Source of the DNA: Cercophora sp. LCS_1 | Lineage: Eukaryota > Ascomycota > Sordariomycetes > Sordariales > Lasiosphaeriaceae | Direction: 5' to 3' | Length of the DNA: 64,000 nt | NCBI GenBank assembly: GCA_036250225.1 | Contig: JAPZLL010000059.1 | Span: forward strand, 62,001 to 126,000 | Program-made: the position numbers and the translations under genes | The notes under the pieces: model-generated | Told to the model about the DNA's origin: nothing | Database searches by the model: none | The model's input: the letters and a program-made list of their open reading frames with translations, nothing else | Shown here: positions 10,825 to 22,436 of the stretch, one piece after another | Numbering within the stretch: the stretch's first letter is position 1 | Layout of the letters: the number at the start of each line of letters is the position of its first letter

Positions 10825-11488
10825 GGTTGCGTTGGCGTGTGCGTGCGTTGCACCGGGCTCACAGATCGATCGGAGGTTTTGTTTCAGAATCCTCTTCGGG
10901 AGAACTGGGGAGGACGTGCGGGAAAATGATTATGTCGGATTGAAGGGGATGGTTGGGGGTGTTTTTATGGTGATGTGTTGCGCTGGCAGGGTCGCGATTG
11001 TCGTGGACGCTAGTGGTTGGGTGCCTAGAGGCTGCAGCGCCGCAGAGAGCCACGCGAAGCCACGTGCCAGGCAAGATGGGTCAGCCCTGCATGTGTGTGT
11101 TGCGTTGTCTGCAGGGGCCCACGTCATGGAACTTTTTGGGGGATGGAGAATTGGGACTGGGGTTTTGGGAGTTGGAAAAAGTGTTGAAGGATGCAATTGG
11201 GTTTGTGTTTTGGCGCACGCTGGACAGGAGCGAGATCGGCATGCGCGGAAACGTTTGGGCTGCTTTGGTGGACTTTGGGCAAGAACCGAGGTAAGAGCGA
11301 TGTTCTAAAAACGTGGGGTTCATTCCATTGGACAGGCAAGCGGTTCTTTCCGTTTTGTGTCAAAGGAGGCTTGAGACAGGGTTTTGGCATTTGATCTGAA
11401 TTCGGACGGGCAGAACCTTAGGTTGCATACAAACTCGGGACGACTCATCATTCGGCTCCTCCCGGGCGTCACCAATCCCGTCAATCGC
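10825..11488. other. intergenic, no gene seen
   Basis: Several overlapping ORFs exist on both strands because the sequence is GC-rich, but none has motifs. The region holds the promoter of the DUF7730 gene and the 3' flank of the SnoaL-like gene. Confidence 0.5.
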
Positions 11489-12127
11489 TCAAACGGCGCC
11501 CTCGGGCAGCTTGGCGCACTTGGACTTGTCCGGGAACCTCTCGCCTTGATCCCACTGGAACGAGCGATTATCAGCATCATGACATCATCAGCTTTGTTGC
11601 AGGGCGGCAGTGGGACACGTACGTGCTCGTGGACGCAGCCACCAACCCAGCGCCATCTGTCGACGACGGAATAACGGGCATACGACATGTTGGTCGAGGC
11701 GTCGAAGCACCAATCCGTGCTCGACTCGGATCCGATCTTCCTCCCGCTGCAAAAGAGGGACCAGATGGCCTGCGGGCCGCTCCGATATCCGGGGTTGTGT
11801 TGCTAAAGCAGGCCAGTCAGCATCCCTCCGTTTGGTGCCTATGCACGTCACCGGGGCGCAACTAACAATGTACTCGTTGTCAATCAGGGAGAACATGGTC
11901 CTCGGGTCCCCGTCCACAACAAAGGCGCGGTAGAACTTGTAGGCACGGATGGCCGTCTCCTCGGGCGTGACCGACGCATTGGGCGTGCAGAGCTGAGGAG
12001 GTTTGCTCAGACTGCAAAGATTCTCTCTCTTGGCGAGCTCGAAGCCATTGGCAACGTCGCTGGCGGGCGCGGCAAGACCTGCGATGGGCGCCAAGGCGCT
12101 GAGGGCGAGGACGAGCAGGGAACGCAT
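11489..12127 (-). CDS. secreted SnoaL-like (NTF2-fold) protein
   Basis: Exons 12127-11867, 11802-11623 and 11554-11489 (507 nt, 168 residues) are joined by introns with GTTAGT and GTACGT donors. The signal peptide is about residues 1-20 (MRSLLVLALSALAPIAGLAA). The mature part has RAYKFYRAFVVDGDPRTMFSLI, typical of the first helices of the SnoaL cone fold, then QHNPGYRSGPQAIW. The final strand VHEHWDQGERFPD is formed only after the second intron is removed, which strongly supports the splice. Fungal members are often secreted and mostly uncharacterised. Confidence 0.8.
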
Positions 12128-13331
12128 GGTGTTGTCGGAACGCAGTGGAGCTGGCGATGTTCGACGACGGGGCATGACGCGCCCCGCGAGCTTGCGGCAC
12201 CTATATACCTGGGTTTGGAAGGGAGGTGGCCTGCATGGGAAACTTCCGATTCCTATTCTGGTGATGCGGGTAAATACGCAGCGTCTAATCAAGATTCAGG
12301 CACCTCCAGTTTAATTTCCGAGCAATCTACAACACCCGCCCAAACGAGAGCTGAGCCTGTTCTGAGTGCCGGGTGAGGGGTATGTAGATCCCCTATAATA
12401 GCACTTGCATCAGGCGTGATGCTCGAACCGGGCTGGTCTACGGAGTGGGTTCAGCCTCCCAATCATGGCGGGATACACGGATGGCAATGTCGAAGCCCCC
12501 ATGATACCCTCACAAAAGCATTCCCACTTGTGCTTCTGCCGTTGGCGTTTACTCAGAGCTTACGAGCCGCCAATGTCCCGACGCGTCCCTGGCGCCAGCA
12601 GGCCGGGTAAATCTCCACCCTTTGGGGCGACGCTGATATCCGTGGCGAGCCAAGACCTGCCTCATATTGCAGTCAATCAGTTTGTCTTGGTAGAGGTTAT
12701 CAGAGAGGCCATGATGATGCGCCTATCAGCAGTCGCCAAACCTGTGAGCCATGCTATACCCCAGCAACGACCCATATTGCCCGATGGCTCACGGTACCAT
12801 AAACCGGGCTGGGCGCCCAAGTATTGGCACTGGGCGGAGTCCTTTGCGCTGCAATCAGCGTTTCGGGATCGTCGAGTAGTAAAGTAGTTTGATGTTGTCC
12901 CAAGGAACAGGCCGGCCCGTGGCCACGCTTGAGTGCAAGTGCCGTTCCATGGCTCCGCTCCAAGAGTCTTGTCAAAGTCTAGGCCCCCGCATTCCGAGAA
13001 TTGATGGGTGCGACCGTGGCATTGATACTTGGCTACGATGTGACGGTGGTGTTTGCCGGAAACAAATCAGAGTCCGTATGGTCAGGTCAGGTGAGAGCAA
13101 TGATGAGGAATTTGTTGGTCAAACCAGGATTGAGAGCTAGCTTTCGCGCGGCCCCCGCCCCATTTCGTTTCATTTTACACCTTTGGCCACGGGTAGATAC
13201 CTACGGCAGTCAAGGCTATCCTTCATTTGGAAAGGGTGGAGTTCTAGAGTAAATATGACAAGTTTCCAAATACGAAGAAGACCATCAGGCATTCACCTTG
13301 CAAGTTTATAGGTAGGTACACGGGGTGGTTT
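12128..13331. other. intergenic, no gene seen
   Basis: The upstream region of the SnoaL-like gene is followed by about 1 kb without a supportable gene. ORFs such as 12465-12887 (+) show no domain and no splice-consistent extension. Confidence 0.5.
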
Positions 13332-13439
13332 TGACATCAAGCACACCGTGACCGAGTCCACTTGGGCCTAGATAGCTCACTTGGAAGACTATTACTTTGA
13401 AAGGTGAACAGCTTGTGTTCGACTCTTAGTTTTGCCATT
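13332..13439 (+). repeat. tRNA-like (SINE-type) repeat, copy 1
   Basis: This 108-bp unit is repeated at 13538-13645 with only three mismatches. It holds TAGCTCACTTGG, close to a Pol III A box, and about 35 bp later GTTCGACTC, a perfect match to the B-box consensus GWTCRANNC. A T run follows the unit. It cannot fold as a normal tRNA because the presumed acceptor ends do not pair. Confidence 0.55.
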
Positions 13440-13537
13440 CTTTTTTTGGTATGCCTTTTTTCCACAAGCCCCACCCGCACTTCGCAGGTATTACAGGCAC
13501 CTAAGGTATCTATATAGGTACCTAAACTGGCCTGCAC

Positions 13538-13645
13538 TGACATCAAGCACACCGTGACCGAGTCCACTTGAGCCTAGATAGCTCACTTGGAAGACTACTA
13601 CTTTGAAAGGTGAACAGCTTGTGTTCGACTCTTGGTTTTGCCATT
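13538..13645 (+). repeat. tRNA-like (SINE-type) repeat, copy 2
   Basis: This is the second copy of the 108-bp unit, starting 206 bp after the start of copy 1. It retains the A-box-like and B-box words and is followed by T runs, including 17 Ts at 13659-13675, that could terminate Pol III. Confidence 0.55.
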
Positions 13646-13797
13646 TTTTTGCATTTCTTTTTTTTTTTTTTTTTTGCCGTTTTTTTCTCTTTCTGGCGGT
13701 ATGATGGTTGCGCAGCTCGAAGCCGATTAGATCCACGGTGCGGCAGTGCTCCGTTGTGATCCGTTGTTTGCCAGGAGTGAAACGCCCGGGGACGGTA

Positions 13798-14466
13798 CTA
13801 TGCGTTCATAAATCTTGATGGTGTAGTCCTTTTCCAACGTGAATGAGTGCTCCCTGGGCGGGTGGACTTCACGCTTGCCAGTGCGATCCTCGGTGGTTTC
13901 CTGTGGCGTGACCGATTTTCCAAGACATTCCTTGAAGCCGTGCCATTATTCGAGATCTTGAAGGGCTCCGAAACACCGGTGTCGTAATTAAGGCAGGTGC
14001 ATCCCACGTGAGACACGCCGCCGAAACATCCCATCTCAACGAGGCTGGCCGTCCCCAGCATGATAAACTCGGCTCCTCTTTTTCTGTGTCGTTCGAACAT
14101 AGCCCGGACGTCAGCCGAGTCGAAGCGACCGTCGCCGTTCAGCTCGAGATCCTCGCTAACAGACCATTTCAACTCGATGCGAGCATGTTTATTCCACGGC
14201 CTGGTCGGCCCGGACTCGATGATGGTCAACGTTGGCGGTGTGTCACCTGGAAGAACCTGGTGGCTGGGGTGGTCGCGGGAGACGACCTCTGAGATTGCGC
14301 GCGCGGATAGGCCTGAGAAAAAAGCTGCTGAGATCGAGCCATGTGATGGATTTGCGCTCGCAAAGCCTCGACACCCTGGTGGCCGACGCATCTGGGATTC
14401 CATGTCTTCCGCTGCGATGGCGAGAACATCTCCTGCGGCTGGAATTTGATGCACCTGGCACAACAC
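13798..14466 (-). CDS. unrecognised ORF with a dockerin/EF-hand-like calcium loop
   Basis: This 222-residue ORF is only partly credible as a gene, and the true start probably lies in an unseen upstream exon. The central part has LELNGDGRFDSADVRAMF, matching the D/N-x-N-x-D-G-x-(V/F)-x-x-x-D loop of dockerin-like EF hands. CFGGVSHVGCTC follows, with three cysteines. The basic C-terminal 50 residues look like read-through of non-coding sequence. No signal peptide is visible in the ORF as drawn. I do not recognise a family. Confidence 0.3.
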   Translation of the reverse strand: MLCQVHQIPAAGDVLAIAAEDMESQMRRPPGCRGFASANPSHGSISAAFFSGLSARAISEVVSRDHPSHQVLPGDTPPTLTIIESGPTRPWNKHARIELKWSVSEDLELNGDGRFDSADVRAMFERHRKRGAEFIMLGTASLVEMGCFGGVSHVGCTCLNYDTGVSEPFKISNNGTASRNVLENRSRHRKPPRIALASVKSTRPGSTHSRWKRTTPSRFMNA

Positions 14467-15411
14467 ACCTTGTATGACAGCGATCCTCGAGGATCCCTCA
14501 GATGAAACTTACAGACACCTCTGGGCCAACCGTCATGGCTGGAGGTTTTGTCGCGACACGAGGTGCATCGAGCTGACCGGAGTAGACGAGAACGCAAGTC
14601 CACTGGGTTGTCAAGGGCAGAGGTGCCGGAAAGAAGTCCTCGCACCTGCCCGGTCAAAAGAATTTGGGCGGTCTCACCCTTTGCGCGCGGGAGGACTTCC
14701 GACGGGGGCTGAGACGTGTGGTCATAGTTGTACTTGACAGCCAGACGGCGAAGAATCCGGGAGCCAGCTGTTTTGGTGATTGAGAAGAACCGCTCTCGCG
14801 ACCGGGCACCTGGGCAGTGTGCGTGTGGCATTCGTTGTGACGGTATCCATGTCTTCGATGGGTGTGGTAGGAAGTGAATTCTTGTGGGGTGCGTAAAGGG
14901 TTTATAGGGGCTTTTGGCATTGGCCCGGGATTGACTTTTGCTCATTTGAGTTTTGGCCGAGGCTTCATGGATTGACTTTTGCAATATAAAGTGTGGCATT
15001 TTTGAGCTTGTCCACGAGGTCGAGACGAAACACCGCAGAGACAAAACAATGTTGAAGGAGGATTGACTTACTGAACAGAGTGTGAATATTATTCTCATAT
15101 GCCTGAGTGGGTATTCCGAATGCCCAAAACATCGTTGAACAGACGTTGGGATTCCGGCAATGATGCCTGTTGGAATCCCGTCATTCGTCCAGATCTCTTG
15201 AGGTCGTATCAATTAGATTCAGTGTCGCGACTTCTTGTCACCGACTCGGTGAAGCGGAGAAAGAGATTGAGAGCGTCAACCCGAATGAGCAAACTGGCCA
15301 TGATCCCTAGCCAATGTAACCTCATCCAATCTTTCATGGTTCGTATTACTTGTGATCGCGATGGACTTGATGTATTAATTAATATTAGGTAACTTTTCTT
15401 GTAGTCTTCAC
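14467..15411. other. intergenic; possible upstream exons of the minus-strand ORF
   Basis: The minus strand is open over much of 14520-14850 (Cys-rich reading with CTSCR and CCARC words). A good GTAAGT donor lies near 14510, but I cannot assemble a convincing model. The rest shows nothing. Confidence 0.3.
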
Positions 15412-17181
15412 TCATGGAAGTTCAGCAACGTCTTTCCGTTCTAGTCCAGCAGCAGCCAACTCGCTTTTCCCGGTGGTATCCCCCAACTTTGAAGCTGCGA
15501 GCTCTCTAACCTCTACCTCCCTTTGAGCACTTAACTCTATCCGAGCCTGGCTTTCCACGATTGGGAGCTCTGAGACATCCTTCTCCCCGGTAACCACAGA
15601 CTCTTTCTCCCCCGCACCGGCTGCTCCCAACCCTGCTACGCCTGTCCCGTCCATCTCAGGCTTCCCGCTCTCGTCTCCGGCCTCTTCAACCTTCTTCTCC
15701 CTCCTCTTCAAAAACACCCAAACGCCCAGCGCGAGAACAACCAACCCTCCAACAGCAGCACCAACACCAATGCCTGCCTTTGCCCCTGTCGACAGCCCTC
15801 CGCTCTCGGTGTCTCCCTCTCGCTGTACCTCCCCACCCACATCCTCAACATCCTCCACATGCGTCGCAGTGCTTGGCCTCCGCTCCACAGCAGGATGCGT
15901 GTGATTCCCCGTGCATCGATAGGTCCCTTTGACAATCTTGCCAGGGAACCGATCATCAAACCAGGAGCAATCCATATCAGGCGCGCCGGCAAGCTCAAAA
16001 TTCCCACCGACTTCCTCCAGCGAGAAGAACTCGACGTTTGTGAAAGATCCCATCATCTTGACATCACCACCCACTCGCTTGAGCACATTGGCCGTCACAT
16101 TAAGCAACACCTTGTTGTCGTCGATTTCGAGGTTCGAACCGATGGTTTTTAAGCGTGGGAGGGACAGGTCGAAGAGTTCCGGGTTAGAAGAGATGACAAG
16201 GGAACGGTTGACGTGCGATAAAGACGGGAGGTGGAGGCCTGCAAAGGTGTTGTTGGTAAACCTTGCGTCGACACCGTGTTGGTTTGCGCTGCTGTAGATG
16301 TCAGAGGCGGTGGTGGCCAGCAAAGGGAGATTGACAGAGTTGAAGCCGCGGAGGTTTAGGCCTGCGATGCGCAGGTTGGGGAGGGAGAGGCTAGACCGTG
16401 GGCTGTTCTCGCCAGCGATGAAGAGGTCGGTTGAGACAAGGCTCGAGGTGATGCTGGTTAGGTCCGTGTTGTTGGTCACTTGGAACGAGTCGGTTCGGTT
16501 CAGCTTCGGGAGCGAGATGCTGGTCAGGCCGACGTTGCGGACGATGAAGACGTAGCCGTGGTCGCCGGTTGAGGTGACGTTGGAGTTGAGGACGGCGTTC
16601 TTGCCTAGAGAGTCGGTGCCAGAGAGGGTGATGTCACCGCTGGAGACGAAGTGCATGTTGTACCGGTCGGCGTGGGTATTTCGGATGGACGAGCCATAGT
16701 CGGAGACAACGTTAGGGCCAAGGTTAAGGTCGACGCTCGAGAAAGGGCCGTCGGCGAGAAAGCCTCCAAGGAACTCGAGCGCGGGAAGACCAAGACCGAC
16801 GGAGGCGATGGTCTTCTTGCTTGGTGATCGGCCCCAAAAGCGGATGTGGCCGGTCATATTGCGCAGCGCATTGCCGTTGAGGTGGGGCCCATATGAGCGT
16901 GTCGTGTTGTCGTGCTCGTGTATCTCAATGTCGCGTGTCACAACCTCGATGCCTGTCAGGTCGACCGTGGTGATATTCTCAATGTACAACCCATTGTTGA
17001 GGGTCCGCTTGCCGTCGACCAAAACAGCGCAATTGGTAGCGGCCACAATGTTGGAGGTGGCCGTGATCGTGATGACTTCTCCCCTGGTGTAGCTGCATGC
17101 TGCTGTGGTTGACTGACCGAGAACAGACTGACCCAGGGCCAGAACCACCAAGGCGATGGCCTTTGGCGACCACCGCGCCAT
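15412..17181 (-). CDS. Ecm33/SPS2-like cell-surface protein with transmembrane anchor
   Basis: A single exon encodes 589 residues, starting at MARWSPKAIALVV. An upstream in-frame ATG at 17235 would bury the signal peptide. The signal peptide is about residues 1-22 (cut near VLGQS). An ectodomain of about 420 residues follows, with repeating 'LPxLxxIxxxLxIxxN' units, as in the receptor-L-like domains of Ecm33-type wall proteins, and many N-x-S/T sites. A Cys pair (MDCSWFDD...YRCTGN) closes it. After an acidic linker comes one membrane helix (about 465-491) ending KRREKK, then a cytoplasmic tail of about 95 residues. Classical Ecm33 is GPI-anchored; this one has a true transmembrane segment and tail instead. 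Its likely role is cell-wall organisation. Confidence 0.8.
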   Translation of the reverse strand: MARWSPKAIALVVLALGQSVLGQSTTAACSYTRGEVITITATSNIVAATNCAVLVDGKRTLNNGLYIENITTVDLTGIEVVTRDIEIHEHDNTTRSYGPHLNGNALRNMTGHIRFWGRSPSKKTIASVGLGLPALEFLGGFLADGPFSSVDLNLGPNVVSDYGSSIRNTHADRYNMHFVSSGDITLSGTDSLGKNAVLNSNVTSTGDHGYVFIVRNVGLTSISLPKLNRTDSFQVTNNTDLTSITSSLVSTDLFIAGENSPRSSLSLPNLRIAGLNLRGFNSVNLPLLATTASDIYSSANQHGVDARFTNNTFAGLHLPSLSHVNRSLVISSNPELFDLSLPRLKTIGSNLEIDDNKVLLNVTANVLKRVGGDVKMMGSFTNVEFFSLEEVGGNFELAGAPDMDCSWFDDRFPGKIVKGTYRCTGNHTHPAVERRPSTATHVEDVEDVGGEVQREGDTESGGLSTGAKAGIGVGAAVGGLVVLALGVWVFLKRREKKVEEAGDESGKPEMDGTGVAGLGAAGAGEKESVVTGEKDVSELPIVESQARIELSAQREVEVRELAASKLGDTTGKSELAAAGLERKDVAELP

Positions 17182-18425
17182 GGTGATCTTTTTCCTCGAA
17201 TGACTGGTGCTGGGTTGAGAGAAGCAGAATGTCACGGGCTGGGGCGGGTGGACATTTTGACGCCTTGGTGCATCGATGTCTTGGCTTCAGCTCTCATCTT
17301 GGGTGCATGGTGGCGTCCAGTCGCCATCACGGGTCGCGATGCCGAGCTTTTTAGTGTTGACATTGCCCCCGCTCGGCTCAGGCGTGGTCTCTCCGTTATT
17401 TGCCAGGATCATTCTCCCACGAAAGTCCAGGTCCGAGGTGTTCAAGTTCAGTGTGGTTGCGAGATCGGAGCATCGGGTAGCCCAGCAGCTCGAGGAAGGC
17501 ACACCCAGTTTTCGACCAAGGCGTACGGACGAGGAAGGTGCAAGTCGATAATCCGCCCTCCATCATCCGTCCTTGTCTTTGCTGCATCCGCCATCAGGCA
17601 CCCGAGAACCAGTTGGGGGAACCTAACGACATCCAAAGATCGCACTACACCGACGCAGACCATTATTCGGGATGTCACTCTCGCAATCGCCGTGAGCCGA
17701 AGCTGCTTTCACAGCCAAGGCAATTGAACCGACCAATGATCACCCCGCAATTTGCAGACAAGCTGGCGAATCGTTCCCGTTCCTAGGACTTCTCCCTCGC
17801 CCCCGACGTCACGACATCGACCAAGACTCCAGGTGTGGATGCGTGGGCAAGAGGGATATGGATGACTGCAACCCCACGAGCATGCCATCGCACAGGTCAG
17901 GACCAGGTCGTTCCTCATCCAGGAATCTTGACCCCGCCTCTTGCTGCGCCTTCGCATGTGGCGTCGAGGGAAAGCACGATGCATCCCCGGACTCGCTGCG
18001 ATTGGGCTGTCACAGCGCACCCGCATATCCACGCCCCACACAATTGGCCCGCCCAAAAGTGTGCGGAAGTGCCCGGCGTTCCAGGCACAACCAGTGCCCA
18101 CACCTTATGCGTGGTCCCGTCCTGCCTTGGATTGTCGACCAAAAACATCGACGCCCAAGTGCAGATTACCAATGGGAGAGACGATGCAAGGTAACTCCGG
18201 GTCGGATCATGCAGAGGGCCCATTGTTGCAGGTGATAGCCCCATGCAGGCTGGGGGTAGGAACATGTGTTTGAGGGTCTGCATGCGCGTCCGGGTGACGA
18301 GCCCGGTCGAGTCTTCTCCATGTCTCAGTTTGCTTTTCGCCTGGTCATTGATAAGGACGAGGTTTGCCCAATATTGCTCTTCTTCGTCAAGTCTTTCAAT
18401 CTCTCAACCCGTCGTCACCGGCTCG
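17182..18425. other. divergent promoter region (Ecm33-like / P450)
   Basis: This 1.24-kb region lies between two divergent genes. The last 100 bp before 18426 are C/T-rich, like a fungal core promoter and leader. No ORF here has recognisable features. Confidence 0.5.
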
Positions 18426-20036
18426 ATGCCGGATAACATCACAATGGCGGCCCAACCGGGCATTCTGGCGCCCCTCAGTGACCTTCCTGCACAATGGGAT
18501 CTCCTCTCTCTTTCCGCCCGTCTCCTCCTTCTGTTCTCTATCCCAGTTCTCTACTACGTCCTGTCCGCCTTGGCCTCGGCCTACCAGTTGCGCGCCTTTC
18601 CAGGCCCCCTGATCGCCCGCTTCACTCACCTCTGGTTCTTCCGCAAAATGGCGTCGGGCCATATTCACCCAGCACTCATTGCCCAATATAAAAAGTATGG
18701 ACCGCTCTCCGTCGCTGCACCCGGCACGCTCCTCTGTGCCGACCCAGACGAAGTGATTCGCATCAACGGCATGCGCAGTTCGTGGACCCGCGGCGGGTGG
18801 TACAAGAACCTAGTGTTTGACTTTGAGAATCACAACATCATCACCCTGATGGATACCAAAGCGCACGACGCAAGGAGGGCCAAGCTCGCCCGCGCGTACG
18901 AAGGCAAGGGACTAGCCAACCTGGACGAGGTGGTGGATGAGCAGTTGGGAATCTTGGTCGACATGTTGAGGGAGAGGTATACCGGGTCAACAAAAGTGGT
19001 CGATTGGTCCAAGACGGCCAGGTACTTCAGCTTTGATGTGGCTATCAAGCTGTTGACCGGTCAGAATTGGGGGTACATACGCGCCGAGAAGGATCTGTAT
19101 GAGTTTTTCGAGCTCGGCGACGCAATGGTGCCCGTGATGCACAGCTTTGGCGTGCTACCGCCCATCAGATGGTTGACGTCGTCAAGGTGGTTGATGCAGA
19201 CGGTCGGGCCGAGCGCGCGTGACGAGGGCGGAATCGGGCGCTTCATGGGCGCTGTCAGAGAGGAGCTGCGAAAGAGGGTAGAGAAGCCGAAGGAGGCACC
19301 GCAGAAGGATTTAATGGTGAGTTGGGCTCTGTTGACGGAGGATGAGGCTAATGTTTTCTAGGCCGAATGGCTCAAGGGTGGTCTGAGTGCACGCGACGCT
19401 GAATCGGAAGCTGTGTTGGGCGCTGTGGCAGGAACAGACACGGTTGCGACGCCGACTCGGGCGATTGTTCTCTATCTCGCTTCAAGCCCGGCAGTCTACA
19501 ATAAGCTCAAGGCTGAGATCAAGGCGGGTATCAAGGCAGGGAAGATCTCGAAACCCATCACCAATGCCGAGGCTCAGAAACTGCCTTATCTCCAGGCTGT
19601 TATCCAGGAGGGTATGCGAATCGTCCCAACAACCACGACTGGCTTTCCCAAGGCGTCACCTCCTGGCGGCGATACAATCTGCGGCATGTTTGTTCCCGAG
19701 GGCGTTGAGGTATATCCCAACAACTCTGCCATCCTCACCGATCCCAAACTGTGGGGCGAGGACGTCAACATCTTCAGGCCGGAGAGGTGGTTGGAGTGTG
19801 ACGACAAGCAGAGAGTTATCATGGCTAGGACCGTGGATCTCATCTTTGGGAAAGGGAGATGGTCGTGTCTGGGAAGGCAACTGGCGTGGATTGAGCTGAA
19901 TAAGATTTTTGTTGAGCTGCTGAGAAACTTTGACATTCAGGTTGCAAACCCGGGGAAGCCGTGGAACCAGTATGCTTACTCATCGGTTCTCGTTGAGGAT
20001 TTCTACATCAGGTTTACGGAGGACAAGTTGGACTGA
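18426..20036 (+). CDS. cytochrome P450 monooxygenase, membrane-anchored
   Basis: Exons 18426-19316 and 19362-20036 flank a 45-bp intron (521 residues). The protein has an N-terminal membrane anchor (LLLLFSIPVLYYVLSALASA) and the proline hinge FPGP. The I-helix oxygen-binding motif AGTDT is at the start of exon 2. EGMR supplies the ExxR pair, FRPERW is present, and the heme loop is FGKGRWSCLG with the Cys ligand. All P450 signatures are intact. The N-terminal region resembles fungal P450s often annotated as pisatin-demethylase-like, but the substrate cannot be read from sequence. An alternative start is the next ATG at 18444. Confidence 0.9.
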
Positions 20037-20935
20037 ATGGTTTTGTGTAATTTTGGGGGCATGACTGTGATGTAAGCTGAGAAGACAATGTTACGCATAT
20101 ATGATATGTCGTCAGGATCGTGACGATAAATAATGATCATCAAGCTAGAACAAAGGGCTTACCGGTGACCTAAGCTCCAGCGTCAGTGTTTTATGTGACA
20201 CCCCGAAGCAACACGTGCGTCAGGGTCTGACGGACACGCAGCCTCCATGATTAGAACTAAGATAAACTCGTAGTCAGATTATGCCAAGACACATCAGGCC
20301 CATCCCAGGCAGGCATCCAAAGGCAGAGTCCACATGGATGTGGAGTTTTAGTGTGGCAGCGCAGTCTGAAATGACGATGTCAAGTGTGGAAATTCTGCAA
20401 GCGCAAAGAGTACAATGGGTCGAAAATTCCCCGGGCTCCATGTATGGAACAACGAGGTGAAATTTTGGTCTTGACATAACACGCATCGAATCTCTCACGG
20501 GCGACAAATGTTGTACGATGCAAAGAGACAAAGGGCGTCCCACTTAGAGAAGACCCTGAAGATCAAGCCCTCTCGGAGACACTACCGACATCTCCAAATC
20601 TTGACGCTAGCAGCCCTAACTCACGCAGAGGAGATTTCGCCCTCCACACCCAAGCCCGCCTTTATCCCGAGCCGGTGGCATTTGACAGGCAACGGCAGCA
20701 AACTCCGCGCAGGATGCTGCCTTATCGTGGATCTCTCAAACCGCGATATTGGGCCTATCGTCAAGCTAGCCACATGCTCCGCGATAAAGAAGGGCTCCAA
20801 GAACCACACGAAGGATCAAATCCCTGTCCTGACAAAATCGCCCGAGACACGATAAAGGGGCTCCTGGGCTCAGCTTCTTTCTCTCTCGTCTTCATTTCGT
20901 CCAGTGATTATATTCCCTCCTCCATCGGCATCATC
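20037..20935. other. intergenic, no gene seen
   Basis: This is the 3' flank of the P450 and the promoter of the GH71 gene. The frame upstream of 20936 stays open on the plus strand but has no family similarity. Confidence 0.5.
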
Positions 20936-22436
20936 ATGCTCCCCAAATCCGTATTTGCCCATTACATGGTCGGTCTGACACTCAACCAAACAATCGACCA
21001 CTGGCAGAGAGACATTGCATCGGCAGCTGCCGTGTCAATTGACGGGTTTGCGCTGAATATCGGCGCCAATGACAGTTTTACGTACGACTCGCTGAGGAGG
21101 GCATATGATGCTGCTGCTGCTGAGGTCCCCGCCTTTCGGCTGTTCCTGTCGTTTGATTTTGGGGCGACGGGGGAGTGGGATGTTGCGAGGGTGGCGGAGC
21201 TGATTACGACGTTCAAGAACGAAAAGGCGCAGTCTAGGGTTGATGGACGGCCTATGGTGTCGACGTTTGAGGGGGTGGATTTTGCGGAGAGTTGGGGGGA
21301 GGTGAGGAGCAAGGTGGAGGGCGGGATCTATTTTGTGCCGGATTGGAGTAGTCTCGGGGTGGACGGGTTGGGGGAGTATTTGGAGGTGACTGATGGGCAT
21401 TGTAAGTTTCCTCGTTCTTTTTTTTCCCCCCTGACCCTTCCTAGATACAACCACTATATCCTATTCCCACCTCTCGTTAACAGCTGGACAAGTTGCTAAC
21501 TCAATGTGTTAATGTGGCAAAGTCTCCTTCGACGCCTGGCCCCGTTACGGCAACACACCATCCCAAACCGACAAAGCGTACACCTCCCCCCTTGCACCAC
21601 GAAACAAAACATACATGTCCCCGTTGCCGCCCTACTTCTACACCAACCTCCCGTCACTCAACAAGAACTGGCACGTCCCCGCCGAAACGCTCTGGTACGA
21701 CCGTCTCGAGCAAATGATCGAGTCGCAGCCGGACATGGTTCAAATTATCTCGTGAAACGATTTCGGCGAGTCGCATTACATCTCGGGTCTTCATCATGGG
21801 CAAGTGCTGGATGAAGCAAAGGGTTACGTGCATGGTTTCGATCATGCTGCGTTTAGGGACGTCTTACCGTGGTATTTGAAACGGTACAAGACGGGTGGAG
21901 AGGTCGAGTGGCCGAGGGAGATGGGAGATGGGGTTGTGTTCGTTTGGTATAGGACAAGTTTTGCAGAGGTGGAGGGATGTGGACATGGAGGGACGGTTTG
22001 GGGGCAGGGTGGAGAGCGATTGGCTGGTGAGGGAGTGGGAGATGTGGTGAGCGTTTTGGCTGTTGTGAGAGGCAGAAAGGAGGTCACAGTGAGGGTTGGT
22101 GATAAAAACGTCATGAGGTTGGTGGAGGGGGGGATGTTTTTCCAGGTTGGGTTTGGAGAGGGTGGAAAGGTGGTGGTTGAGATGGGCGGCGTGACGGCCG
22201 AGGGACCGGCGACCGAGAGGGCCTGTCCTGAGAATGGAGTGGTGAATTTTAATGCGGTGGCTGTTAGTGCCAAGGTGCCGTGGAGTGAGGATATGGATAT
22301 CGAGAATGGAAATGGGGATGCGGAGCATGGGGTTGAAAATGGGCGCGAAGAAAAAAAATTGGCTGCGACGACGACGGCGGGATGGATGGCGGACGGGTTC
22401 GCTGGGCTACCTTTAGTGGTTGATTATGTCTGGTAA
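20936..22436 (+). pseudogene. GH71 alpha-1,3-glucanase (mutanase)-like gene with one in-frame TGA
   Basis: Exons 20936-21401 and 21523-22436 (460 codons) flank an intron with a GTAAGT donor and a GCTAAC branch point. The N-terminus KSVFAHYMVGLTLNQTIDHW and FALNIGAND are hallmark GH71 strands. LFLSFDFGATG and TFEGVDFAESWGEV cover the active-site strands, and FSFDAWPRYG follows the splice. At 21753-21755 the codon is TGA, where GH71 enzymes carry Trp in the ISWNDFGES segment. The frame then continues open for a further 227 codons, with NDFGESHYI directly after the stop. There is no signal peptide, so an intracellular enzyme is likely. Either the gene is freshly inactivated, the stop is read through, or the base is a sequence error. 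Confidence 0.8.

Noticed and set aside
10583..11308. 241-residue plus-strand ORF
   Set aside because: Antisense and upstream shadow of the DUF7730 gene in GC-rich DNA; no motif.
12465..12887. 140-residue ORF
   Set aside because: No domain or splice-supported extension; composition like translated non-coding DNA.
13332..13439. Functional tRNA gene
   Set aside because: Pol III boxes are present, but the expected acceptor-stem ends do not pair; kept only as a tRNA-like repeat.
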